Assembly (NCBI RefSeq): GCF_000820225.1
Contig: NZ_CDDK01000044.1
Location: 1-60,872, forward strand
Direction: 5' to 3'
Source of the DNA: Aeromonas veronii bv. veronii
GTDB taxonomy: Bacteria > Pseudomonadota > Gammaproteobacteria > Enterobacterales > Aeromonadaceae
DNA: 60,872 nucleotides
A program made the translations under genes and the position numbers. The notes under the pieces were generated by a model. That model saw only the letters and a program-made list of their open reading frames with translations, was not told the origin of the DNA and searched no databases. Below are positions 30,796 through 40,692 of this stretch, piece after piece (position 1 is the stretch's first letter; every line of letters begins with the position of its first letter).

Positions 30796-32829
30796 TTACT
30801 TGACGCGCATACCTGGCTGGGCGCCTTCCTGCGGCTCCAGGATCCAGAGATCCTTGCCGCCCGGGCCTGCAGCCAGCACCATGCCTTCGGACATGCCGAA
30901 ACGCATCTTGCGCGGCGCCAGGTTGGCCACCATCACTGTCAGCTTGCCTTCCAGATCTTCCGGGTTGTAAGCGGACTTGATACCGGCAAACACCTGACGG
31001 GTTTCGCCGCCGATATCCAGTTGCAGCTTGAGCAGCTTCTCGGCTTCCGGTACCGCTTCGGCCTTCTTGATCAGCGCGACGCGCAGGTCAATCTTGGCAA
31101 AATCGTCATAGGTGATGGTTTCGCTGATGGGGTCATCAGCCAGGGGGCCGGTCACTTTCGGTGCCTGCTCCTTGGCCAAGTCTTCCTTGGAGGCCTCGAT
31201 CATGGCTTCAATCTTCGCCGGCTCGATGCGGGAGAAGAGGGCCTTGAACGGGGCAACGGTGTGATCGACCAGCGGCATCTCGATGCCATCCCAGCTGAGG
31301 GTTTCGGCCAGGAAGGCTTCGGCTCGTTCGGCCAGCAGCGGCATGACGGGCTTGAGGTAGGCCATCAGCACGCGAAACAGGTTGATGCCAACAGAGCAGA
31401 CCGCCTGCAGCTCGGCGTCAGCGCCTTCCTGCTTGGCGATGACCCAGGGCGCCTTGTCGTCCACGTAGCGGTTGGCCTTGTCGGCCAGCGCCATGATTTC
31501 GCGGATGGCGCGGCTGAATTCACGGCTCTCATAAGCCTCGGCAATGGCGGTACGAGCATTGGCGAATTCGGCGTAGAGCTCGGGTTCGGCGCAGGTTGCC
31601 GCCAGCTTGCCGCCAAAACGCTTGGCGATAAAACCGGCGTTGCGGGAGGCGAGGTTGACCAGCTTGTTGACCACGTCGGCGTTGACGCGCTGCACGAAAT
31701 CTTCGAGGTTCAGGTCCAGATCATCGATGCGGCTGTTGAGCTTGGCGGCGTAGTAGTAACGCAGGCACTCCGGATCCAGGTGGTTCAGGTAGGTGGATGC
31801 CTTGATAAAGGTGCCCTTGGACTTGGACATCTTGGCGCCGTTGACGGTCACATAGCCGTGCACGTTGACCTTGGTCGGCTTGCGGAAGTTGGCACCTTCC
31901 AGCATGGACGGCCAGAACAGGCAGTGGAAGTAGGCGATGTCCTTGCCGATGAAGTGGTAGAGCTCGGCGTCGGAGTCCGCTTTCCAGTAGCTGTCAAAGT
32001 CGATGTCGCCACGCTTGTTGCACAGGTTCTTGAAAGAGGCCATGTAACCGATGGGCGCATCCAGCCAGACGTAGAAGTACTTGCCCGGGGCGCCGGGAAT
32101 TTCGAACCCGAAGTAGGGGGCATCACGGGTGATGTCCCATTGCTGCAAGCCGCTTTCGAACCACTCCTGCATCTTGTTAGCCATCTCTTCCTGAATGGCA
32201 CCGGAGCCGCGCACCCACTCAGAGAGCCATTTTTCAAACTGCGGCAGGTCGAAGAAGAAGTGCTCGGAGTCCTTCATTACCGGAGTCGCGCCGGAGACAG
32301 CAGATTTCGGATCGATCAGCTCAGTCGGGCTGTAGGTGGCGCCGCAGCTGTCGCAGTTGTCGCCATACTGCTCCGGAGATTTGCACTTGGGGCAGGTTCC
32401 CTTGACGAAACGATCCGGCAGGAACATGGATTTTTCCGGATCGAACAGCTGGGAGATGGTGCGGCTCTTGATAAAGCCACCATTTTTCAGGCGGCCATAG
32501 ATCAGCTCCGCCAGCTCGCGGTTCTCGTCGCTGTGGGTGGAGTGATAGTTGTCAAAGCTGATGTTGAACCCGGCGAAATCGGCCTGGTGCTCCTTGGAGA
32601 CAGCGGCAATCATCTCTTCCGGGGTGATCCCCATCTGTTGCGCCTTGAGCATGATCGGGGTGCCGTGGGCATCATCGGCACAGATGAAGTGCACCTGATG
32701 ACCGCGCATTCGCTGATAACGAACCCAGATATCGGCCTGGATGTGTTCCAGCATGTGGCCAAGATGGATGGAGCCATTGGCATAGGGGAGGGCGCAGGTT
32801 ACCAGCATTTTACGAGGATCAGTTGCCAT
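30796..32829 (-). CDS. metG: Methionyl-tRNA synthetase
   Basis: A 677-aa class I synthetase, the same length as E. coli MetG. The HIGH box is in [10 protein letters not shown], the zinc knuckle cysteines in [17 protein letters not shown], the KMSKS loop in GAKMSKSKG, and the C-terminal tRNA-binding/dimerisation domain in [11 protein letters not shown] to the end. ATG 32829 is chosen on length; an in-frame ATG at 32874 would add 15 residues without homology. It is divergent from apbC as in E. coli. Confidence 0.96.
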   Translation of the reverse strand: MATDPRKMLVTCALPYANGSIHLGHMLEHIQADIWVRYQRMRGHQVHFICADDAHGTPIMLKAQQMGITPEEMIAAVSKEHQADFAGFNISFDNYHSTHSDENRELAELIYGRLKNGGFIKSRTISQLFDPEKSMFLPDRFVKGTCPKCKSPEQYGDNCDSCGATYSPTELIDPKSAVSGATPVMKDSEHFFFDLPQFEKWLSEWVRGSGAIQEEMANKMQEWFESGLQQWDITRDAPYFGFEIPGAPGKYFYVWLDAPIGYMASFKNLCNKRGDIDFDSYWKADSDAELYHFIGKDIAYFHCLFWPSMLEGANFRKPTKVNVHGYVTVNGAKMSKSKGTFIKASTYLNHLDPECLRYYYAAKLNSRIDDLDLNLEDFVQRVNADVVNKLVNLASRNAGFIAKRFGGKLAATCAEPELYAEFANARTAIAEAYESREFSRAIREIMALADKANRYVDDKAPWVIAKQEGADAELQAVCSVGINLFRVLMAYLKPVMPLLAERAEAFLAETLSWDGIEMPLVDHTVAPFKALFSRIEPAKIEAMIEASKEDLAKEQAPKVTGPLADDPISETITYDDFAKIDLRVALIKKAEAVPEAEKLLKLQLDIGGETRQVFAGIKSAYNPEDLEGKLTVMVANLAPRKMRFGMSEGMVLAAGPGGKDLWILEPQEGAQPGMRVK

Positions 32830-33015
32830 ATTACGTTCTTGATGTGCTTGTTGGGATGATAGAGTGCCGTGCATGTTACCCGAATTGGGGGTAGCCTGCC
32901 TAGGGTTGTGGCTATGCCAACCTTGGCAGCACCTGCTGTTACGATGGCAGGCAAGCCACTGATTTGTGTGCGGTAACCGTTCACCTCAAGATAATGACAA
33001 GATAATGAGGAGTTA

Positions 33016-34098
33016 ATGGTGATTGATTCAGTAAAACAGATCCTCGCCGAATTTAAGCCAGCAGGCTGGCACAAGGATCTGGTGGATGCCGGATTCGTTC
33101 GCGAGATCATCAATCAGGGTCAGGGGCTTACTATCCGGCTGGTATTGCCGTTTGCCGGTCTCTCGCTGCTAGATCAGCTCAAAGAGAACTACGATGCCAG
33201 ACTGCGCAGCGCCACCGGTGCTGCCCGTATCGACTGGGCACTGGAAATTGACGTCGCGAGCATGCCGCGGGCGCAGGGCCTCAATGCCGTGCAGGGCATT
33301 CGCAACATCATCGTGGTTGCTTCCGGCAAGGGCGGGGTAGGCAAGTCCACCACCGCAGTCAATCTGGCGCTGGCCCTGCAAAAAGAGGGTGCGCGGGTCG
33401 CTATTCTCGATGCCGATATCTATGGCCCTTCCATTCCCACCATGATGGGCACCCTCACAGAGCGCCCGGTCAGCCATGACGGCAAGCTGATGGAGCCGGT
33501 GATGGCCTGCGGCCTCAAGAGCAACAGCATCGGCTATCTGGTCTCCGAGCAGGATGCCACCATCTGGCGCGGCCCCATGGCGAGCAAGGCGCTGGCGCAG
33601 ATCCTCCATGAGACCCGCTGGGGCGAGGTGGATTATCTGGTGGTAGACATGCCGCCGGGCACTGGCGATATCCAGCTCACCATGGCCCAGCAGGTGCCGA
33701 CTTCGGCGGCGGTGATCGTCACAACCCCGCAAGATGTGGCGCTGGCCGATGCCCGCAAAGGGATCGCCATGTTCAACAAGGTCAATGTGCCAGTGCTCGG
33801 CATCATCGAGAACATGAGCTACCACGTCTGCAGCGCCTGTGGTCATCATGAGCCGCTGTTTGGTACCGGTGGCGGCCAGAAGATGGCAGAGCAGTATCAA
33901 GTGGCACTGCTTGGTCAATTACCGCTGCACATCGATATCCGCCAACACATGGATGATGGCTGCCCGACGGTGTTCGGCGCACCGGAAGGAAGCCTGGCTC
34001 AGGCCTATTTGAAGCTGGCGCGCAGGGTAGGGGCTGAACTCTTTTTCAGCGCAAAACCGATTGCGACCCCCCTCTATGCCATGGCGCTGGATGAATAA
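33016..34098 (+). CDS. apbC: Iron-sulfur cluster carrier ATPase ApbC (Mrp)
   Basis: A 360-aa protein with an N-terminal MIP18/DUF59-like domain (about 1-80) and a ParA/MinD-type P-loop (SGKGGVGKSTTAVN). The CxxC pair VCSACG dimerises to hold a transferable 4Fe-4S cluster. It delivers Fe-S clusters to apoproteins in the cytosol. GAGGAG precedes the ATG. Confidence 0.94.
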   Translation: MVIDSVKQILAEFKPAGWHKDLVDAGFVREIINQGQGLTIRLVLPFAGLSLLDQLKENYDARLRSATGAARIDWALEIDVASMPRAQGLNAVQGIRNIIVVASGKGGVGKSTTAVNLALALQKEGARVAILDADIYGPSIPTMMGTLTERPVSHDGKLMEPVMACGLKSNSIGYLVSEQDATIWRGPMASKALAQILHETRWGEVDYLVVDMPPGTGDIQLTMAQQVPTSAAVIVTTPQDVALADARKGIAMFNKVNVPVLGIIENMSYHVCSACGHHEPLFGTGGGQKMAEQYQVALLGQLPLHIDIRQHMDDGCPTVFGAPEGSLAQAYLKLARRVGAELFFSAKPIATPLYAMALDE

Positions 34099-34127
34099 TC
34101 GGCGGTCGGTCACTTGAAAGGGAATTG

Positions 34128-34153
34128 AGGGTGGGCATGACCCACCCTTTTTT
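34128..34153 (+). terminator. apbC terminator
   Basis: Stem AGGGTGGG (34128-34135) with CCCACCCT (34141-34148), followed by a T-run. TATAAT at 34155-34160 just after may be the udk -10 element. Confidence 0.85.
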
Positions 34154-34208
34154 ATATAATGGATCGGTTTAAACCATCCCCACTGCTCTTCTCTTTTAGG
34201 TATTTGTC

Positions 34209-34853
34209 ATGTCTGATACTCAACATTCGTGTGTGATCATCGGTATTGCGGGCGCATCTGCGTCTGGCAAAAGTCTTATAGCCCAGACCATTTATGAAGA
34301 GCTGGTGGCCGAACTGGGCGCAGGTCAGATTGGTGTGATCACCGAAGATTGCTACTACCGTGATCAGACCCACCTGACCATGGAAGAGCGGGTCAAGACC
34401 AACTATGACCACCCCAACGCGCTGGATCACGACTTGCTGGTACAGCATTTGAGCCAGCTGGTCAAAGGTGACGCGGTTGCCATTCCCCAGTACTCCTACA
34501 CCGAACACACCCGGATGAACGAAGTGACCCCGTTTGCGCCGCGCCGGGTGATCATTCTGGAAGGGATCCTGCTGCTGACCGACAGCCGTCTGCGGGATCT
34601 GATGGATGCTTCCATCTTTATGGATACCCCGCTCGACATCTGCCTGCTGCGCCGTCTGGTGCGTGATGTGCAGGAGCGTGGCCGTACCATGGACTCCGTG
34701 CTCAAGCAGTACCAGAAGACGGTGCGTCCGATGTTCCTGCAGTTTATCGAGCCGTCCAAACAGTATGCCGATGTGATCGTGCCCCGTGGTGGCAAGAACC
34801 GCATCGCCATCGACATGCTCAAGGCGCGTATCCGCCACATGTTGATCGGTTAA
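34209..34853 (+). CDS. udk: Uridine kinase
   Basis: A 214-aa pyrimidine salvage enzyme phosphorylating uridine and cytidine. Its P-loop [24 protein letters not shown] and FDHPNALD-like [13 protein letters not shown] are typical. It is followed by a terminator and then dcd, the same order as in E. coli. Confidence 0.96.
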   Translation: MSDTQHSCVIIGIAGASASGKSLIAQTIYEELVAELGAGQIGVITEDCYYRDQTHLTMEERVKTNYDHPNALDHDLLVQHLSQLVKGDAVAIPQYSYTEHTRMNEVTPFAPRRVIILEGILLLTDSRLRDLMDASIFMDTPLDICLLRRLVRDVQERGRTMDSVLKQYQKTVRPMFLQFIEPSKQYADVIVPRGGKNRIAIDMLKARIRHMLIG

Positions 34854-34861
34854 GATGAAAC

Positions 34862-34886
34862 AAGCCGGGTGATGCCCGGCTTTTTT
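34862..34886 (+). terminator. udk terminator
   Basis: Hairpin with a GCCGGG (34864-34869) / CCCGGC (34875-34880) stem and six T's. Confidence 0.8.
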
Positions 34887-34916
34887 AAAAGCACAATTTG
34901 TCAGGAGAGTCGCCCA

Positions 34917-35498
34917 ATGCGTCTGTGTGATACCGATATTGAACGCCATCTGGATGAAGGCAAGATCGTCATTGAGCCACGGCCCGGGGTAGAGCGGATC
35001 AGTGGTGTCAGTGTCGATGTGCTGCTGGGTAACGAGTTTCGGGTGTTTCGCGATCATACCGCGCCCTATATCGACCTGAGCGGCCCGAGCAGCGAGATGG
35101 CCGATGCCATCGATCGGGTGATGAGTGACGAGATCCACATCCCCGATGGCGAAGCCTTCTACCTGCACCCGGGTCAGCTGGCGCTGGCGGTGACCTACGA
35201 ATCCGTCACCCTGCCTGCCGATATCGTCGGCTGGCTGGATGGCCGCTCTTCACTGGCGCGCCTGGGTTTGATGGTGCACGTGACCGCGCACCGCATCGAT
35301 CCGGGTTGGTCCGGTCGCATCGTGCTGGAGTTCTACAACGGCGGCAAACTGCCGCTGGCGCTGCGTCCGAAGATGAAGATCGGCGCCTTGAACTTCGAGA
35401 TGCTCTCGGGCGTCGCGGCCCGTCCCTACAACAAGCGGGAAAATGCCAAGTACAAGAGCCAGCAGGGCGCCGTTGCCAGCCGCATCAATCAGGACTGA
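34917..35498 (+). CDS. dcd: dCTP deaminase
   Basis: A 193-aa enzyme, identical in length to E. coli Dcd, converting dCTP to dUTP in thymidylate supply. It starts [37 protein letters not shown] holds the catalytic region (Arg, Ser, Glu), and [12 protein letters not shown] is the C-terminal lid. CAGGAGAG lies upstream of ATG 34917; the frame upstream overlaps the udk terminator. Confidence 0.96.
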   Translation: MRLCDTDIERHLDEGKIVIEPRPGVERISGVSVDVLLGNEFRVFRDHTAPYIDLSGPSSEMADAIDRVMSDEIHIPDGEAFYLHPGQLALAVTYESVTLPADIVGWLDGRSSLARLGLMVHVTAHRIDPGWSGRIVLEFYNGGKLPLALRPKMKIGALNFEMLSGVAARPYNKRENAKYKSQQGAVASRINQD

Positions 35499-35524
35499 TA
35501 ACTGGCAACACGGCAATGATTCGA

Positions 35525-35548
35525 GGGAGCACAAGGTGCTCCCTTTTT
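35525..35548 (+). terminator. dcd terminator
   Basis: Stem GGGAGCAC (35525-35532) with GTGCTCCC (35536-35543), loop AAG, then five T's. Confidence 0.85.
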
Positions 35549-35640
35549 GCATCTGGAATCAAACGGATATGGGGTTGATGGTGCTGGTCGGATGAGATTG
35601 GTGGGGCTGGGACGTTTTATCACCACTTCCGCCCGTTTTT

Positions 35641-35658
35641 CTGTCATAAAAACGTCAT
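35641..35658 (+). promoter_or_regulatory. Putative PhoB box upstream of pitA
   Basis: CTGTCAT-AAAA-ACGTCAT followed by AAAA: two heptamers 11 bp apart, the first identical to the Pho box heptamer and the second 5 of 7. It sits in the 377-bp, AT-rich gap (35499-35875) before pitA, about 220 bp upstream of its start. The rest of the gap holds no recognised gene. Confidence 0.5.
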
Positions 35659-35875
35659 AAAAATGAAATTATTGGCTTAATTGTCAGCTATTTTTGCCCT
35701 TTCCCGCAATCATTGATGGCTTTAATTAATCGATGGCAAGCCGCATGATGACTGGCTCTAGGATATTTTTTTCCAAAAAGCTCTTTTTTTTTATGGCTGA
35801 AATATTTCAATGGTGGCTATGGTGTTGGCCGCCATCTGGCATAATCCGCCGCAACTCATAAACAGGCTTTTTTTT

Positions 35876-37345
35876 ATGTTTGAAATGTTTAGTGGTTTGG
35901 GTTTGTGGTGGTCAATCGGTTTGGTATTGGCCGTTTTTTTTGTGCTTGCCTATGAATTTATCAACGGCTTTCACGATACCGCCAACGCGGTAGCAACGGT
36001 TATCTATACCAAGGCGATGCCAGCTCACCTGGCGGTCGTTGCATCGGGGATCTTCAACTTTTTTGGCGTCATGTTCGGCGGTCTGGGTGTGGCCTATGCC
36101 ATTGTCCATCTGCTGCCCATCGACCTGCTGCTTGGGATGGACTCCACCCAAGGGTTGATCATGGTCTTCTCCTTGCTGTTTTCCGCCATCGTGTGGAACC
36201 TGGGCACCTGGTTCTTCGGGATCCCGGCCTCCAGTTCACATACCTTGATCGGTTCCATTCTGGGGGTAGGCGGCGCCTATGCCTGGATCACCCATAAACC
36301 GGTGACAGAAGGGATCAACGTGGGCAAAGCGATCGACATCATGCTTTCCCTCATCATCTCTCCCACCATCGGCTTCATCATAGCGGCACTGCTGCTTCTG
36401 GCGATGAAACGCATCTGGACCAGCAACAAGATCCACAAAACACCGGAAGAGCGTCAGCTGGTGGATGGCAAGAAGCACCCGCCATTCTGGGCGCGTCTGA
36501 CCCTGGTGGCCTCGGCCATGGGCGTCAGCTTCGTGCACGGCTCTAACGATGGCCAGAAGGGTATCGGTCTGGTGATGCTGGTGCTGATCTGCATGGCGCC
36601 CGCCTATTTCGCCCTGGACATGAACAGCCGCGCTTATGACCTGGATCGGACCCAGGATGCCAACCAGCGCATCATGGAGATCTACCAGCGCAACCAGTCC
36701 GCCCTCTCTGGCGTCATCAACTTCTCTGCACCGGCAACGGCTCAGGAAGAGCTGATGACTCACTGCTCCGCCGATGGCGTGTTGCAGGCGATGGCCACCC
36801 TGGATGCCCGTCTGGGTGCCGTGCGTACTTATGATCAGATGAGCCTGACCGACCGCCGCGAAGTGCGTCGTCTGCTGCTCTGTATCGATGACACCGCCCG
36901 CAAGGCTGCCAAGCTGCCGCTGCCAGCCAAGGAGCTGACCGATCTGGCCAAATGGCGCAAGGATCTGACCGCGACCGCTGAATACGCACCGACCTGGGTA
37001 ATCGTCTCCATCGCACTGGCGCTCGGTTGTGGCACCATGGTGGGCTGGCGTCGTATCGTCCATACCGTGGGCGAGAAGATCGGCACCACCGGCATGACCT
37101 ACAGCCAGGGCATTGCGGCCCAGATCACTGCTGCAACCTCCATCGGGGTCGCCAGTCTGACCGGTATGCCGGTGTCCACCACCCACATCCTCTCTTCTGC
37201 GGTGGCGGGGACCATGGTAGCCAACAAATCTGGCCTGCAGAGCCAGACCATCAAGACCATCCTGATGGCCTGGGTGTTGACTTTGCCGCTGACCATGCTG
37301 CTCTCCGGTGGTCTGTTCATCGTCAGCCACCATCTGTTTGGTTGA
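35876..37345 (+). CDS. pitA: Low-affinity inorganic phosphate transporter PitA
   Basis: A 489-aa PiT-family inner membrane carrier co-transporting metal-phosphate with protons. The duplicated signature is present as NGFHDTANAVATVIYT near the N-terminus and the matching HGSNDGQKGIG in the C-terminal half. About ten membrane helices surround a large central cytosolic loop (about 215-390). GMPVSTTHILSSA is conserved. ATG 35876 begins MFEMFSGLGLWW; codons upstream include an A/T-rich leader without homology. A strong terminator follows. Confidence 0.92.
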   Translation: MFEMFSGLGLWWSIGLVLAVFFVLAYEFINGFHDTANAVATVIYTKAMPAHLAVVASGIFNFFGVMFGGLGVAYAIVHLLPIDLLLGMDSTQGLIMVFSLLFSAIVWNLGTWFFGIPASSSHTLIGSILGVGGAYAWITHKPVTEGINVGKAIDIMLSLIISPTIGFIIAALLLLAMKRIWTSNKIHKTPEERQLVDGKKHPPFWARLTLVASAMGVSFVHGSNDGQKGIGLVMLVLICMAPAYFALDMNSRAYDLDRTQDANQRIMEIYQRNQSALSGVINFSAPATAQEELMTHCSADGVLQAMATLDARLGAVRTYDQMSLTDRREVRRLLLCIDDTARKAAKLPLPAKELTDLAKWRKDLTATAEYAPTWVIVSIALALGCGTMVGWRRIVHTVGEKIGTTGMTYSQGIAAQITAATSIGVASLTGMPVSTTHILSSAVAGTMVANKSGLQSQTIKTILMAWVLTLPLTMLLSGGLFIVSHHLFG

Positions 37346-37377
37346 TCTGCCGCGCTCATAACGCGCATCACAATGAC

Positions 37378-37413
37378 AATGCCGCCCGGTCGAAAGATCG
37401 GGCGGCATTTTTT
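37378..37413 (+). terminator. pitA terminator
   Basis: A 14-bp stem (37378-37391 with 37396-37409, one G-T pair) closed by GAAA and followed by T's. Confidence 0.88.
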
Positions 37414-37477
37414 ATATGCTGGATAGGTCGTGTCTCGTGAGCGCAGGAATATGGCTTGCAGGGATGTTAGGAGCGGG

Positions 37478-37729
37478 TCAGAAATCCCAGCCAGATTGCG
37501 GCATCGGTTCAGGTTGATCGCCTTCGCGAGCCTTGCGCCGCGCAGCCTCGACCCGGCGTTTGCGATCCCGGCACAGGCGCATCACCTCTTGTTGCTGGGC
37601 AGGGGTCATGGTGAGCCAGTTGAAACGCTCTTCGCGATTGCGCAGGCACCCCTTGCAGTAGCCCTTGTTGTTCACTTCGCAGACCCCGATGCAGGGGCTC
37701 TGCAGCGGGAATATTTCGAGCTGTTCCAT
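37478..37729 (-). CDS. DUF1289 small cysteine protein
   Basis: An 83-aa protein with the DUF1289 cysteine pattern: C13, C17, C25 and C28 (SPCIGVC, GYCKGC), then NREERFNWLTMTPAQQQEV and a basic C-terminal helix. The four cysteines could bind zinc or an Fe-S cluster; no function is established to my knowledge. The N-terminus MEQLEIFPLQSPC resembles that of E. coli YdhL as I recall it. GAGGTG precedes ATG 37729. It is divergent from mltA and convergent with pitA. Confidence 0.82.
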   Translation of the reverse strand: MEQLEIFPLQSPCIGVCEVNNKGYCKGCLRNREERFNWLTMTPAQQQEVMRLCRDRKRRVEAARRKAREGDQPEPMPQSGWDF

Positions 37730-37879
37730 CCATCACCTCGCACATCCTGTCACCTTGTTATAACCCAGCGGATCCCCTTTGGAGAAATCCTGCTTCAAGT
37801 GATTGATGTCGTTTGCTTTCCCCCTGCAAATTTGGCATCTTCCCCGCCGAGCATGGCTCTTGGCGTTATATGAGGACAT

Positions 37880-39031
37880 ATGAACAAACACGCGTACTGG
37901 CTGACCGCCGCAGTGCTGGGACTGGCCGGTTGTGCGGGCAACTCTGACAAAGCAGAAGTGCCCAAAAAACAGACCGACAACAGATGCTTTCTTAACTGCG
38001 AGGTGCCGGAAAATCTGGGCAAGCAGTATCTGGACGGGACCTTGCCAGAGGATCTGGTGAGGGTGGAGCGGGTCAATAGCCGTGCGCGTGCCGACTACAG
38101 CAAATTTGGCCCGCAAAGCAGACTGGTATTGGAGCGCTCCGGCAAAATGACCCGCCGTTATGGCGAGCTCTATCACCAGCTCTCCCGCTGGGTGGCGGGC
38201 GGCGGCAATCCTGCCGACATCACCCGTTACGGTATCAGCCTCGCTCAGCTGGGCGGCGCCGATCGCATGGGTAACGTGCTGTTTACCGGTTACTACTCAC
38301 CGGTGCTGGAGGTGCGCCACCGCCCGGATGCCAAGTACAAATATCCCATCTATGCCATGCCCAAATGTGGCGGTCGCTGTCCGACCCGGGCCGAGATCCA
38401 TCAGGGGGCCTTGGCCAATCGCGGGCTGGAGCTGGGTTACAGCAAATCCCTTATCGACAACTTCCTGATGGATGTGCAGGGCTCCGGCTTTGTCCACTAC
38501 GGGGATGACGATCGGCTGCAATATCTGGGTTACAGCGGCAAGAACGGCCACGGTTACGTCAGTATCGGCCGGGTACTGATCGACCGCGGTGAAGTGCCCA
38601 AAGAGCAGATGTCGATGAAGGCCATCAAGGAATGGGCCAACCGTCAACCGGAGGAGACCGTCAAGGAGCTGGTGGAGCAGAATCCCTCCTATGTCTTCTT
38701 CGAGCGTCGCCCCACCAATGACGTGATCGGCGCCGCCGGTATCCCGCTGCTGCCGCTGGCGGCTGTTGCTGCCGACAAGACCCTGCTACCGATGGGGACG
38801 CCGATCCTCGCCGAAGTCCCCTTGCTCGATAAAGAGGGCAACTGGACCGGCAAGCATCAGCTGCGCTTGTTGATTGCGCTGGATGTGGGCGGGGCGGTGA
38901 AGAAGGGCCACCTCGATCTCTACCACGGCATGGGTGAGAAGGCCGGTGTAGCGGCCGGTCACTACAAGCACTTTGGCCGGGTCTGGAAGCTGGGCCTGCA
39001 CCACGGGCCGACCGCTGCCCCCTGGTTGTAA
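37880..39031 (+). CDS. mltA: Membrane-bound lytic murein transglycosylase A
   Basis: A 383-aa outer membrane lipoprotein cleaving peptidoglycan to 1,6-anhydromuropeptides. The signal peptide ends in the lipobox LAGC. The MltA beta-barrel domain includes FTGYYSPVLEVR and SGFVHYGDD; the 3D domain has the catalytic Asp in ALDVGGAVKKGHLDLYHG. GAGGACAT precedes the ATG. Confidence 0.93.
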   Translation: MNKHAYWLTAAVLGLAGCAGNSDKAEVPKKQTDNRCFLNCEVPENLGKQYLDGTLPEDLVRVERVNSRARADYSKFGPQSRLVLERSGKMTRRYGELYHQLSRWVAGGGNPADITRYGISLAQLGGADRMGNVLFTGYYSPVLEVRHRPDAKYKYPIYAMPKCGGRCPTRAEIHQGALANRGLELGYSKSLIDNFLMDVQGSGFVHYGDDDRLQYLGYSGKNGHGYVSIGRVLIDRGEVPKEQMSMKAIKEWANRQPEETVKELVEQNPSYVFFERRPTNDVIGAAGIPLLPLAAVAADKTLLPMGTPILAEVPLLDKEGNWTGKHQLRLLIALDVGGAVKKGHLDLYHGMGEKAGVAAGHYKHFGRVWKLGLHHGPTAAPWL

Positions 39032-39098
39032 TCCTCTGAGGCTTTGGGCGTCTGTCATCGGGCGCCCGAGCAAACCCGAGCAAAGATGAAGAGACAAA

Positions 39099-39126
39099 AA
39101 AGCCGCCGGATTGCTCCGGCGGCTTT
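39099..39126. terminator. Terminator between convergent mltA and yfaE
   Basis: Twelve-base-pair stem AAAGCCGCCGGA (39099-39110 with 39115-39126), loop TTGC, with A's before and T's after, so it probably works in both directions. Confidence 0.85.
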
Positions 39127-39158
39127 CTATTTTGTGCGAGTGGCAGCTGGTGGCTGCG

Positions 39159-39482
39159 TCAGCTCTTCTGGATATCCAGCCGGATGGCGCCGACCGGTTT
39201 GCAGCAGCAGGGGAGGCACTCCCCCTGGGCGACGAATGCCAAGGGCACCGCAGGATAGTGCACCTTGCCAGCCATCAGCGGAGTGCGGCAGGCGCCGCAA
39301 TAGCCGCTGCGACACTGAAATTCCACATGATGACCATGGCGCTCCAGGGTCTCCAACACGCTTTCGCCGGCGTGGGCGTGCAGCACGGCACCATCCCGGG
39401 TATGTACCCGTGGTGCCACGACCGCCTGCTGTTCGGCAGGTGCGTGCGGGGCAGGGGTCAGCGTGTTGGTGGCGTCACTCAC
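39159..39482 (-). CDS. yfaE: 2Fe-2S ferredoxin YfaE
   Basis: A 107-aa plant-type ferredoxin maintaining and repairing the diferric-tyrosyl radical cofactor of NrdB. The cluster motif is C57-x4-C62-x2-C65 ([13 protein letters not shown]), with the fourth ligand in ECLPCCCKP. Its ATG overlaps the nrdB stop (ATGA), matching its role with the enzyme. It has a longer, Ala/Pro-rich N-terminus before the fold (about residues 1-22). Confidence 0.93.
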   Translation of the reverse strand: MSDATNTLTPAPHAPAEQQAVVAPRVHTRDGAVLHAHAGESVLETLERHGHHVEFQCRSGYCGACRTPLMAGKVHYPAVPLAFVAQGECLPCCCKPVGAIRLDIQKS

Positions 39483-40612
39483 AGCTCGAAATCACCCAGG
39501 TCGTCGGCATTGACTTCGCTGTCGATCTGACCAACCAGATAGGAGCTGACCTCTACCTCTTGCGGGGCAACCTGTACGTTGTCGGATGACAGCCAGGTGT
39601 TGATCCAGGGGATCGGGTTTTGCTTGGTGCCGGCAAAGGCTGGCTGCAGGCCGACCGCACTCATGCGCAGGTTGGTGATGTACTCCACGTACTGGCAGAG
39701 GATGTCCTTGTTCAGGCCGATCATGGAGCCGTCCTGGAACAGGTACTCGGCCCACTCTTTCTCCTGAATGGCCGCTTCCTTGAAGATCTCGAAGCAGGCC
39801 TGTTCGCATTCGGCAGCGATCTCGGCCATCTCCGGGTCATCCTGGCCGGTGCGCATCAGGTTCAGCATGTGCTGGGTGCCGGTGAGGTGCAGCGCTTCGT
39901 CGCGGGCGATCATCTTGATGATCTTGGCGTTGCCTTCCATCAGTTCGCGCTCGGCGAAGGCAAAGGAGCAGGCGAAGCTGACGTAGAAGCGAATTGCTTC
40001 CAGCGCGTTGACACTCATCAGGCACAGATAAAGTTTCTTCTTGAGCTCGCGCAATGTAATGGTCACTTCGCGGCCAGCGACGGTGTGGGTCCCTTCACCG
40101 TGCAGGTTGTAGAGGGCGGTTGCTTCGATCAGGTCGTCGTAGAAGTGGCTGATGGAGCCGGCGCGCTTCAAGATCTGCTCGTTGGTCACGATGTCGTCGA
40201 ACACCTGGGCGGGGGTGTTGACGATATTGCGGATGATATGGGTGTAGGAGCGAGAGTGGATGGTCTCGGAGAAGGCCCAGGTCTCAATCCAGGTTTCCAG
40301 CTCCGGAATGGAGACCAGCGGCAGCAGGGCCACGTTGGGGCTGCGGCCCTGAATGGAGTCCAGCAGAGTCTGGTACTTCAGGTTGGAGATGAAGATATGC
40401 TGCTCGTGGGGTGGCAGGGCCTGATAGTCGATGCGATCACGGGAGACATCCACCTCTTCCGGGCGCCAGAAGAAGGAGAGCTGCTTCTCGATCAGCCGCT
40501 CGAACACTTCGTGTTTTTGTTGATCATAACGGGCTACGTTGACCGATTGGCCAAAAAACATCGGCTCTTTGAGCTGGTCGTTTTGGGTTTGGCAGAAAGT
40601 TGAATAGGCCAT
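39479..40612 (-). CDS. nrdB: Class Ia ribonucleotide reductase, beta subunit
   Basis: A 377-aa NrdB carrying the diiron-tyrosyl radical. The segment [18 protein letters not shown] contains iron ligands Glu and His and the radical Tyr; [12 protein letters not shown] supplies the later Glu and His ligands. The C-terminal tail [11 protein letters not shown] binds NrdA. ATG 40612 matches E. coli NrdB length; the frame extends upstream without homology. It lies 80 bp after nrdA. Confidence 0.95.
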   Translation of the reverse strand: MAYSTFCQTQNDQLKEPMFFGQSVNVARYDQQKHEVFERLIEKQLSFFWRPEEVDVSRDRIDYQALPPHEQHIFISNLKYQTLLDSIQGRSPNVALLPLVSIPELETWIETWAFSETIHSRSYTHIIRNIVNTPAQVFDDIVTNEQILKRAGSISHFYDDLIEATALYNLHGEGTHTVAGREVTITLRELKKKLYLCLMSVNALEAIRFYVSFACSFAFAERELMEGNAKIIKMIARDEALHLTGTQHMLNLMRTGQDDPEMAEIAAECEQACFEIFKEAAIQEKEWAEYLFQDGSMIGLNKDILCQYVEYITNLRMSAVGLQPAFAGTKQNPIPWINTWLSSDNVQVAPQEVEVSSYLVGQIDSEVNADDLGDFEL

Positions 40613-40692
40613 GGTTACCAGAATATGTGAATAGAGAAAACAGGAGAGCGGGAGCTTCATGCTCCCGCCCGGTTATCAGTTCTTGCCGCGAC

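Noticed and set aside
30790..32859. 689-codon plus-strand frame opposite metG
   Set aside because: Antisense shadow of metG; no ribosome binding site or domain, and it begins beside the terminator.
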